DNA of 64,000 nt from Methylomonas methanica MC09 (GTDB lineage: Bacteria > Pseudomonadota > Gammaproteobacteria > Methylococcales > Methylomonadaceae): the NCBI RefSeq assembly GCF_000214665.1, contig NC_015572.1, positions 2,294,001 through 2,358,000 of the forward strand, written 5' to 3'. Within the stretch, counting starts at the first letter, position 1. Every line of letters begins with the position of its first letter. The translations under genes were made by a program, and so were the position numbers. The notes below the pieces were generated by a model. The model was not told the DNA's origin. It saw only the letters and a program-made list of their open reading frames with translations, and searched no databases. Of the stretch, positions 29,167-36,112 are shown piece by piece.

Positions 29167-29715
29167 ATGAAATACATCGTAAAACAACTGTCGGAAGACT
29201 TTATTTTTGAAGAAATGGAGCAGGCCAGACAGCAGTTTGTCGAGGCACTAAACTTTACGCTCGAAAACGCCACGATTTTTTTCGACAAAAACGCCAACAA
29301 TCCGCTGGATTTTTATATCGCCTACGATTTTCAGCAAAAACACGGTAATCCGGTGGTGTATGGGTTTAATTTGCGGGACGAACTGATCCGTATCTTTAAT
29401 TTGAACGACAATAAATACCACTCCTCCAAATCGGCGTTGGCGCTCAGCCAGCAGCTGAAAAAACTGGCCGAGGAAATTGCGGAACGTTACGATCCGGAAC
29501 CGGCCAAAACCATTGCCGAATCCGAAAACAAAAAAGATACCGAGTATGCCAAAAACATCAACCGCTCCTATCGTGATGTACTGAGAGAAGCCATTGAAAA
29601 AGATAAGGCCGAACAGTTGAAAAAAGCGCAAGCCGAGGCCGCTGAGCATGCCGCAAGCGACGGCTATTTACGCCAGACTATTTTGTTAGGCAGTAAAAGT
29701 GCGGCAAAATCCTAG
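29167..29715 (+). CDS. Hypothetical protein with charged helical tail
   Basis: The protein has 182 residues, no signal peptide and no membrane helix. The first 90 residues mix strands and helices (DFYIAYDFQQKHGNPVVYGF). The last 80 are strongly charged and probably coiled coil (QQLKKLAEEIAERYD; REAIEKDKAEQLKKAQAEAA). I do not recognise the family. It is a single gene between the methyltransferase and the zinc-ribbon membrane protein. Confidence 0.6.
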   Translation: MKYIVKQLSEDFIFEEMEQARQQFVEALNFTLENATIFFDKNANNPLDFYIAYDFQQKHGNPVVYGFNLRDELIRIFNLNDNKYHSSKSALALSQQLKKLAEEIAERYDPEPAKTIAESENKKDTEYAKNINRSYRDVLREAIEKDKAEQLKKAQAEAAEHAASDGYLRQTILLGSKSAAKS

Positions 29716-29868
29716 ACTCCGTTTACTATAGAATTCGTCAGGCTTTCGAATTGGCAGGGGGCGTCCTGGTTATAAATAGCGCGCACTCGTTATTTCGTTT
29801 ACGGTTGGCTTTACCGCCGGATTAGGTACTCACTAATTTATGATGACACTGTTTCGTTAGGATTCAAT

Positions 29869-31083
29869 ATGGAATACCTTAAATGTCCATGGTGTGGATG
29901 TTCACATAATCGCTATGAAAATAAATGTAGCAACTGCGGCGGCGTATTAACGCATAAGGCCGACTTTTATAAAAACGTGCTGAAAAATCAGGAGACCGGC
30001 GTTTCCGAGCTTACGGCGTTAGTCAAAAAAATAGCGCGTTATTTGGCGGTTATTACGCTAATTCTCACTGTCGGATTAAGTTTCTATTTTTTTAAGAAAA
30101 CGCCGGCTAAACTAACCTATATCAAGCCTACGCTAACGGTTATGGACAATACGTCCGCCGCGTCCGTAACTGATAAGCGTGCGGAAGCCGCGAATATTCC
30201 GGAAGCGCCGTCAGCCGCCGAGGGTGGTCGAAATCCCTGCCGCCTGAATGTGGCCAACAATGCAGGTCTGAAAGTTTATCTGGTTACCCGTCATTCCGGC
30301 TTGCAAGACTCCAAGTATCAGTTCGGAGCTAGCGGCCATGAGGTCAGGGAATCGGAAGTCGTCATTAATAAACCCGGCGAAAACATCATCCTGGTTTTGA
30401 TGGCTTACGACCCGGTGTTGTGGAAAATCAGCAAGACATTCAGCACACTGGTGAGTGGCGTTGTGCTGGCGGGCTACCATGAACAGATGTTATATGGGCT
30501 ACCAAAACTGACGCCCGTACTGCGTGCTATTTATGAAACCAAATCAGAATGCGCTTATTTCTACGATAGCTTAAATTCCGGTGGGCAAGAACACTACATA
30601 ATGCAAAGAATTGCAGAGATAACCGGGAGTGCGCCGCTTGAAATCATCAATTCCGCGCATAACGGCAAGTTTTATGTTGGCGATACTGAATCAGTCTCGA
30701 AGTTAATAGAATATTCGGACCAGGATTTCGATACGTTTATGCAAACGCATCTAAAGCAACGCCAAGTTACGATTGACGAGGTTGCGCCGAAAGAAGAAGG
30801 GATTCGCCAATTGATCAGGGAAGGCAAAATTCGGCCCGCGGGAACCAGCGATATAGAGCGTTGGGCCAGGGCGGCGGTAAAAAACCATAACAGTGCCCAA
30901 CATCGCATGCATCTTGGATTTACTTATGTGATCGTCAAAACCATGCAATTTCCCAGAGGTATGTATGGTGCTCATTCCAAAGCATTTATTTTGAGCGAAC
31001 ATGTTTCGATGCCTTTGGGCGATATTGCGCACAATGCCGTCTATATGCTGGAGAATGGGGTTTGTGAAGGGCTAACCTGTTAG
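29869..31083 (+). CDS. Zinc-ribbon single-pass membrane protein of unknown function
   Basis: The protein has 404 residues. It opens with a zinc ribbon (C6, C9 and C20, C23 in LKCPWCGC ... NKCSNCGG), then a short linker, one membrane helix at about 56-76, and a large domain beyond it. The zinc ribbon should be cytoplasmic and the large domain periplasmic. That domain contains LNVANNAGLKVYLVTRHSG, PGENIILVLMAYDPVLW and LAGYHEQMLYGLPKLTPVL, a beta-rich pattern that I have seen in exported bacterial proteins but cannot name. A C-terminal helical part ends with two cysteines (GVCEGLTC). Confidence 0.65.
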   Translation: MEYLKCPWCGCSHNRYENKCSNCGGVLTHKADFYKNVLKNQETGVSELTALVKKIARYLAVITLILTVGLSFYFFKKTPAKLTYIKPTLTVMDNTSAASVTDKRAEAANIPEAPSAAEGGRNPCRLNVANNAGLKVYLVTRHSGLQDSKYQFGASGHEVRESEVVINKPGENIILVLMAYDPVLWKISKTFSTLVSGVVLAGYHEQMLYGLPKLTPVLRAIYETKSECAYFYDSLNSGGQEHYIMQRIAEITGSAPLEIINSAHNGKFYVGDTESVSKLIEYSDQDFDTFMQTHLKQRQVTIDEVAPKEEGIRQLIREGKIRPAGTSDIERWARAAVKNHNSAQHRMHLGFTYVIVKTMQFPRGMYGAHSKAFILSEHVSMPLGDIAHNAVYMLENGVCEGLTC

Positions 31084-31103
31084 CCGAATCGTGCGGTTAC
31101 AAT

Positions 31104-31134
31104 CCGCGTGGTCACCATCGTAGCGACCACGCGG
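31104..31134. terminator. Bidirectional hairpin between convergent genes
   Basis: CCGCGTGGTC-accatcgtagc-GACCACGCGG is a perfect 10-bp GC-rich stem with an 11-base loop, located between the stops of the zinc-ribbon gene (+) and the lipoprotein hydrolase (-). It lacks a long T-tract, but the position and stability suit a shared terminator. Confidence 0.55.
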
Positions 31135-31161
31135 AACGGCAGTTGCACAGTTTAAAAGTTT

Positions 31162-32448
31162 TCAGTCCTCTGTGGATAAGCCTATCAACAACCGGATGAA
31201 TTCCATGACCTTTTCGTTAAACACGTCGTTATGATCGGCGATGATGGCTTCGTCGACCCGGATGTTCAGGTAGGGATTGCGCGGATTGGTGTTGTTAAGA
31301 TGGGTTAAAACCGTTGAACCGTATTGAGTGACGTTGCCCGGAGTTTGCGTGCTCCAGATGTGTTTTACATTTTTGTAGTTGGCCAGTTGCAGGTTTTTTT
31401 CCTCCGTTACCGGCGTCAGAGTGTGACTGATCAACGGTTCGTAGTGACCGACCGTATTGCGGTCCGCTGCGCCTTCATCCAGCGACAGCGAGTGGTTGCA
31501 TTCGTTGCGCTCTATGTCGTGATGGGTTTCGAACACGGTTGAGAACACCCTGCCCATCGGAAACAAAATACCGGTGGCGTCGTCGGCTTCCGAGGTCAAA
31601 ATCGCTAGGCGCGGCACCTGTTCCGGAAAATAACTGCAACGCGCCTGGGCCAGGTCGTAAAACGGCGAATAGCGTAAGGCTTCGAAAGCCGGATTAAGCA
31701 ATACCACCAAGTCGCCAAACCCTTTGGCGGTATCGGTAAAGCCTTTGTTTTCCCGGCTGTCGATGAAGCGGCTGGCCAGGATTTGCGAGGTGGCGCTGAA
31801 TACCACCGCGCCGCCGAAACTGTGGCCGATAACTACCAGCCGGCTTTTGATGGGCGGCGTCATGGAATTGCGCACATTGGCGATTTCTTCCAGTTTGATC
31901 AGTAGTTCGGTAATGCCGAGATAACCCACGTCTTGGGCGGTGCTTTTCCGGTCCCAGAAGGTCAGGTAATTAAACGGTGGTACGTCTATGGATTCGCCGC
32001 GCCAGCCGATGTACACGCCGGCGATTTTGCGCGGCGGCCGGCCGAGTTCCTTGGCACGCCGGCTTTCGATCTTGCTGATTCTGGCGAGATTCTCCTTGAA
32101 ACTTTCAATATTGGTATCGCCGGGACGGGCATTGTGGTGCCAGCCGTGCACGAATACCGTCAACAAAATACTTTCCTGGGCGGCTTTTTGGTACAGCGTA
32201 TCCAGCAGGGCCTGCATTTGTTTGCGGTCGCGCATTTGGCCCTGGTCGTCGATTTCGACAAAACCCAGGGTGTATTCGTCGTCGGCACCGATATTGTAAT
32301 TGTGTTGCGAATTTAGCTCGCAGGCGTTGCCGGCGGACACATCGCAAGGCCGGTAATCGCTACGGTAGATTTCGTTGGATGCGCATCCGGACAATAAGCT
32401 GGCTGCGATGATAAACACCTGCAATGGATGCATTTTGATGGCTTTCAT
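31162..32448 (-). CDS. Alpha/beta-hydrolase lipoprotein
   Basis: I chose the ATG at 32448 because it has the ribosome binding site AAGGAG and gives a clean lipoprotein signal (lipobox LLSGC); the frame is open to 32520. The mature protein of about 405 residues contains the nucleophile elbow VIGHSFGGAVVF (Ser), and earlier the segments LTVFVHGWHHNA and VYIGWRGESI, which are typical of alpha/beta hydrolases with a lipase-like fold. It is probably anchored to the outer membrane. The substrate is unknown. It is divergent from the SRPBCC gene. Confidence 0.85.
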   Translation of the reverse strand: MKAIKMHPLQVFIIAASLLSGCASNEIYRSDYRPCDVSAGNACELNSQHNYNIGADDEYTLGFVEIDDQGQMRDRKQMQALLDTLYQKAAQESILLTVFVHGWHHNARPGDTNIESFKENLARISKIESRRAKELGRPPRKIAGVYIGWRGESIDVPPFNYLTFWDRKSTAQDVGYLGITELLIKLEEIANVRNSMTPPIKSRLVVIGHSFGGAVVFSATSQILASRFIDSRENKGFTDTAKGFGDLVVLLNPAFEALRYSPFYDLAQARCSYFPEQVPRLAILTSEADDATGILFPMGRVFSTVFETHHDIERNECNHSLSLDEGAADRNTVGHYEPLISHTLTPVTEEKNLQLANYKNVKHIWSTQTPGNVTQYGSTVLTHLNNTNPRNPYLNIRVDEAIIADHNDVFNEKVMEFIRLLIGLSTED

Positions 32449-32674
32449 TAGGATCTCCTTGGACGGGCATAAGTTTGGCTCATGCCCTTTGTCGAATCGT
32501 CGAAACCGAAGTAACGACAAACAGAGTCGGAATTCAGTGGCGAATCTGTTAAGAAGTTATAGTATAGATAATCTATTCGTTAACGTGAGTTGGAAACAAG
32601 GCGGTTTCTTCGGCGGAATATCAATGGGTTATTGTCTAAAAATTTGTTTTTCTGATCAGAAAGAGGAGCATGCC

Positions 32675-33202
32675 ATGTTAGAACTGATAATGATTTTGGC
32701 GGTGGTCGCGGTTTTATTTGTGCTGATTGTCTCCAGGCGGCCGGCGGACTTTCAAGTCGTACGTTCCGCTGTGATGGCCGCGCCCGCGCCGTTAGTGTTT
32801 GAACAGGTGAATAACTTGAAAAAATGGGATGCCTGGTCGCCGTGGGCCAAACTCGATCCTAATGCCCATAATGCATTCGAAGGACCGGAAGCAGGTGTCG
32901 GCGCGGTGATGCGCTGGGCCGGCAACAATAAAATAGGCGAGGGCAGCATGACGATAGTCGACAGCCTGCCTGGCGAGTTTATTCGTTTTAAGTTGGCGTT
33001 TTTGAAACCGTTCAAAGCGACCAATACCGCGGAATTCACCTTTAAAGCGGAAGGCGATCAAACGCTGGTTACCTGGCGTATGTTCGGCAGCAATAATTTT
33101 ATCGGCAAGGCCATGAGCCTTTTCATGAATTGCGACGCCATGGTGGGCGGACAGTTCGAACAAGGCTTGACAGCTATGAAAGCGATTGTGGAAGCGGCTT
33201 AA
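32675..33202 (+). CDS. SRPBCC family protein with N-terminal membrane helix
   Basis: The ATG at 32675 is preceded by GAGGAG, so I place the start here and not at the upstream ATG of the open frame (32375). The 175-residue protein starts with a membrane helix (about 2-20) and continues as a START/SRPBCC-like domain (ADFQVVRSAVMAAPAPLVFE, WDAWSPWAKLDPN, TNTAEFTFKAEGDQTLVTW), a lipid- or small-ligand-binding fold. Many such proteins are in the polyketide cyclase group. Role unknown. Confidence 0.85.
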   Translation: MLELIMILAVVAVLFVLIVSRRPADFQVVRSAVMAAPAPLVFEQVNNLKKWDAWSPWAKLDPNAHNAFEGPEAGVGAVMRWAGNNKIGEGSMTIVDSLPGEFIRFKLAFLKPFKATNTAEFTFKAEGDQTLVTWRMFGSNNFIGKAMSLFMNCDAMVGGQFEQGLTAMKAIVEAA

Positions 33203-33383
33203 TTCCGGGTATTGACTTTCTCCCGCCGAATATGGGGCAGCCCTGCCTTAATCTGGTAACATTCTCGCTCAATCGGGTTTGCGTGTGCGGCTCGATTAAT
33301 GCAACGGGTTGGGTTTTATAAAGTCGCCTCAATATAAAATCTAGCGGGCCCATCTTATTGAGGTGTTTTTAGGATCGAGTTTC

Positions 33384-33917
33384 ATGGATAAATTGACAGC
33401 ACTTTCTACCAGTATCGCCCTACTCGCCGGCGTAATGGCGTTTTTTGCAGTGGGTCCCGCCAGCGGCCTGTTTTTGATCTGGGTTTCGACCATCGCCTGG
33501 GCGGCCTATTTCCTGTTAGGCGCGGATAAAGCCGCGCTGACCAATATGTTGGTCTGCGGTTCTTTCGGCGCGGTTATGGGTTGGATTGGGGCATTAATTA
33601 TTGCCAATATTGCACCCGATACCGCACTGGGCGTACCTATGATGGCGGCCTTGGCCGTGATAGAGACCGTTTGGGTGATGTGCATGGCGGCGCATTTTCC
33701 AAAGTTTGCGGCGATTCCCGCCAGCGTCTTGGGTTATTCCTGCGTATTCGGCTATTTGTTGCAAACGCCGGATACCTTGACGCACGATGCATTATTGGGG
33801 ATTTCCCTGAGTAATCCGTTAGTGTTGGTCTGCCTTTCGATAGCATTGGGCGCTTACTTTGGGGTATGGTCCGGCCAATTCGCCGCCAAGTTGGAAACCA
33901 TCAAATTTAAGAAATAG
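33384..33917 (+). CDS. DUF1097 membrane protein
   Basis: The protein has 177 residues with about five membrane helices covering most of its length, from LTALSTSIALLAGVMAFFAV to NPLVLVCLSIALGAYFGVW. Length, topology and the segment LIWVSTIAWAAYFLLGA fit the DUF1097 family, whose function is not known. The chosen ATG at 33384 has AGGA nine bases upstream; a GTG at 33363 is also in frame. A strong terminator follows. Confidence 0.8.
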   Translation: MDKLTALSTSIALLAGVMAFFAVGPASGLFLIWVSTIAWAAYFLLGADKAALTNMLVCGSFGAVMGWIGALIIANIAPDTALGVPMMAALAVIETVWVMCMAAHFPKFAAIPASVLGYSCVFGYLLQTPDTLTHDALLGISLSNPLVLVCLSIALGAYFGVWSGQFAAKLETIKFKK

Positions 33918-33955
33918 CCTAAAGGGCTGTCCTTCGCACACGCCCAGCGTACCAA

Positions 33956-33996
33956 ATCGGGCAAGGTCCGCATTGCCGGCCTTGCCCGATTTTTTC
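33956..33996 (+). terminator. Rho-independent terminator
   Basis: ATCGGGCAAGG pairs with CCTTGCCCGAT around a 13-base loop, followed by TTTTT. The 11-bp stem plus T-tract 39 bases after the DUF1097 stop is a classical terminator for that gene. Confidence 0.85.
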
Positions 33997-34244
33997 GATA
34001 TCAAGAAAGTCCTATAGCGGTTTTCGGCTTAATGATCGCAAGTTGAAAGACCTGAAACTCCCAGGGGTGTGTCTGATGGGAAGCATCTAATTTGCTTGTA
34101 ATGTCTGCATTGAATAAACAGCGCTCGGCTGATTCAAAAATAGTGCTCAAGTTGTTTCAAAAAGCCCGCGATTTAGACCGAGTTATTTGTCCGTGCACTG
34201 TATCGGATATTAGAGTCGACTTAAAATAATTTGAGGCCTGAGTT
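33997..34244. other. Gene-free interval
   Basis: About 250 bases with no convincing ORF or hairpin between the terminator and the next gene. The ribosome binding site GAGG for the 34245 gene lies near its end. Confidence 0.4.
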
Positions 34245-34715
34245 ATGGCATTTAAAAATGAAAAGATATCCGAGCAAGACATAGCGAAATTTGACGCTGT
34301 CATTAACTACGAAAATCTTAGAAAACATGCTCGATACATATCGCGGTTCTATCCTAGTTCTCATCATTGGTGGACGCTGGATCGCGAGAAGGACGCTTAT
34401 GTGATACGCGTCGTAGGTGGGGGGCGGGAACAATTGGACTATTACGCCCTTGTTATTGAAGGCCAGCCGGTTGTATTTAACGTTGACGACCAGTGGGAAG
34501 GCAATGACAGCGTAGGAATACACGCACATTGGAATGTTTACGATCTTTGCATACCTGAGGAATTAAAACCGCGCAGGCAGGAAATCAAGCAATTGATTCG
34601 GGAAGGTTTGGAGGAAAAGGCTTTTTGCCGGCCTTTTGCCGACGGTGGAACAGTAGATAATCCCAATACGCTTGCCCGTGGCAACGTCGTTTCTTTTGAA
34701 GTCGAATTCAAATAA
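34245..34715 (+). CDS. Hypothetical soluble protein
   Basis: The protein has 156 residues with no signal peptide or membrane segment. It is rich in aromatic residues and His (RFYPSSHHWWTLDREKD; IHAHWNVYDLCIPEE), with a central beta-hairpin (YVIRVVGGGREQLDYYALVI) and a helical C-terminal part. I do not recognise the family. The composition resembles immunity-like or chaperone-like partner proteins, which would fit the short ORF that follows 15 bases later, but this is speculation. GAGG lies about 10 bases before the ATG. Confidence 0.55.
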   Translation: MAFKNEKISEQDIAKFDAVINYENLRKHARYISRFYPSSHHWWTLDREKDAYVIRVVGGGREQLDYYALVIEGQPVVFNVDDQWEGNDSVGIHAHWNVYDLCIPEELKPRRQEIKQLIREGLEEKAFCRPFADGGTVDNPNTLARGNVVSFEVEFK

Positions 34716-34730
34716 TTGGAGTAATAGGTT

Positions 34731-34961
34731 ATGGCATTTAATTTACAACAAGCTATTAGCAAAATCGGTACAGCCGAATATTCAGGGGTTGATGGGCTGA
34801 TACGCTTGGTAAATGAAACTTCGGCGGTAGCTACAAATGCCGCCGCGAATGCGACTACGTTGTTATACGGTGGTGTCGTTGACAAGGCAGGCGCGGCGGC
34901 TTGAGATTTGATCAAGGTCATGCACGGGGATTTTGTTAATGCAGATGACCTCAGGCTGTAA
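34731..34961 (+). pseudogene. Small ORF interrupted by an in-frame TGA
   Basis: An ATG at 34731 with GGAG upstream opens 57 codons (beginning MAFNLQQAISKIGTAEYSG) and stops at TGA (34902-34904). The same frame then continues as plausible protein (DLIKVMHGDFVNADDLRL) to TAA at 34959-34961. A single change from TGG (Trp) to TGA would explain this, giving a 76-residue protein; natural readthrough or a sequencing error are alternatives. The start MAF is shared with the gene 15 bases upstream. It may be a truncated toxin or effector gene; no family recognised. Confidence 0.45.
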
Positions 34962-35145
34962 TGACACTCGGCTTTGCCCCGGTATCATGATGTGATTGGG
35001 CCAAGTCTTTCAATAATGCAACCCATCCAAGCAAGTATCGCGGATTTTGCGTGGATGATTGTAGAATGCAAGCCCTGACCGCAATATTTTCCGGCATCGA
35101 CGGTTTTATAAATCAGCTATCGGTTCGCGAATGCCAAGCGTATTT

Positions 35146-35256
35146 TTATAACAAGCCCTTAGTCTCTTTCTTGGCTTTTTTGGCGGCCTTTTTTTCTTTG
35201 GCGTTCAGTTTGGGTTGTTTCTTCTGTTCTTTATTACTTTTTTGTTCTTTGCTCAT
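35146..35256 (-). CDS. 36-residue lysine-rich small protein
   Basis: On the minus strand the codons encode MSKEQKSNKEQKKQP, then a Leu-Asn-Ala turn, a run of Lys-Lys-Ala-Ala-Lys-Lys repeats and the end ETKGLL; 15 of 36 residues are Lys. The type matches a widespread class of tiny, Lys/Glu-rich conserved proteins of unknown function in proteobacteria. The opposite strand also shows a 75-codon frame, but that is an artefact of the A-rich coding strand. It may bind nucleic acids or ribosomes; this is inferred only from charge. Confidence 0.6.
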   Translation of the reverse strand: MSKEQKSNKEQKKQPKLNAKEKKAAKKAKKETKGLL

Positions 35257-35401
35257 GGCGTTCACTTTAAATGATTGAGGGTTTTGTAACGAAATGATGC
35301 CTGTGTGCCAGTGAACACCATCGAATCAACGCAATCCGAATTTAAAGTTATACGCTCTTTGCTTAAGAATGGGTGATAAGTTGGCTAATAATGCTTAGCC
35401 G

Positions 35402-35635
35402 CTAGTCGTCTGCGTCCGGCCATTGGGTATGCAGATAAAGGGTTTCGACTTTTTGCCGGGCCCATGGGGTCTTACGCAGGAATTTCAGACTGGAGGCGAT
35501 GCTGGGGTCGTTGGAAAAACAATTAATATTGATTTTGTCGGCCATGTCTTCCCAGCCGTATCGTTCCACCAGTCGGGTGAGCAGTATCTGCAGGGTTAAG
35601 CCGTGCAAGGGGTCTTGCCGGTAGGATCTAGTCAT
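35402..35635 (-). CDS. VF530 family DNA-binding protein (DUF2132)
   Basis: The protein has 77 residues. It has the DUF2132/VF530 signature: [21 protein letters not shown], then [20 protein letters not shown] and [12 protein letters not shown]. The Vibrio homologue was found to have a fold related to DNA-binding proteins, but the role in the cell is not known. The start overlaps the end of the RRM gene by 8 bases on the same strand, so the two are probably expressed together. Confidence 0.9.
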   Translation of the reverse strand: MTRSYRQDPLHGLTLQILLTRLVERYGWEDMADKININCFSNDPSIASSLKFLRKTPWARQKVETLYLHTQWPDADD

Positions 35636-35891
35636 CCGTACCGCTGCCGGGTTTTGCTTCGGCTTTCTTGACGCGTATCTTGCTGCCGGCTATGTCCAGG
35701 CCGTTGAGCAGTTTAATAGCCGCCTTGGCTTCGCCGGGTTTGGGCATTTCGACAAAGCCGAAACCTTTGGAACCGCCGGTTTCTTTGTCGATTACCAGCG
35801 AGCAGGATTGCACCGCGCCGTGTTCGGCAAACAGGGCGCGGAGTTCCGCTTCTGTGGTGCTGCGGGGTAGATTACGTATCAATAATTTCAT
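35628..35891 (-). CDS. RRM RNA-binding protein
   Basis: The protein has 87 residues, a single RNA-recognition motif with RNP2 (LLIRNL) at the start and RNP1 (KGFGFVEM) in the middle, plus the closing strand [14 protein letters not shown]. Bacterial single-RRM proteins of this size bind RNA and are often cold-related. It lies upstream of, and overlaps by 8 bases, the VF530 gene. No membrane or signal sequence. Confidence 0.95.
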   Translation of the reverse strand: MKLLIRNLPRSTTEAELRALFAEHGAVQSCSLVIDKETGGSKGFGFVEMPKPGEAKAAIKLLNGLDIAGSKIRVKKAEAKPGSGTDD

Positions 35892-36112
35892 TCTGAAGAT
35901 TTTTGCTGACTTAAATAGTCCTTATGCTACAGGATAAGGCAGCTTCTTTACGATTGTTTTTATGCAGCCCGGCTTAAACCGTCGACCTTGGATTCCAAGA
36001 CTATAAATCGTGGACATTAAACGCAAGGCAGCTAAAGTCTTGGCGATTGCCATTCTCTGCGTGTTATGCTTTCGAGCGATTTTCATTTTTCCACTTGTGA
36101 GGTTGCTCCAGT
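35892..36112. other. Divergent intergenic region of RRM and TIR-CHAT genes
   Basis: This 221-base interval separates divergent starts and should hold both promoters. GAGG at 36099-36102 is the likely ribosome binding site for the GTG at 36113. No clear repeat was found. Confidence 0.4.

Noticed and set aside
35051..35278. 75-codon plus-strand frame with a hydrophobic Phe/Leu/Ser-rich end
   Set aside because: It is the mirror of the lysine-rich coding sequence on the minus strand (35146-35256); the composition is an artefact of A-rich codons.
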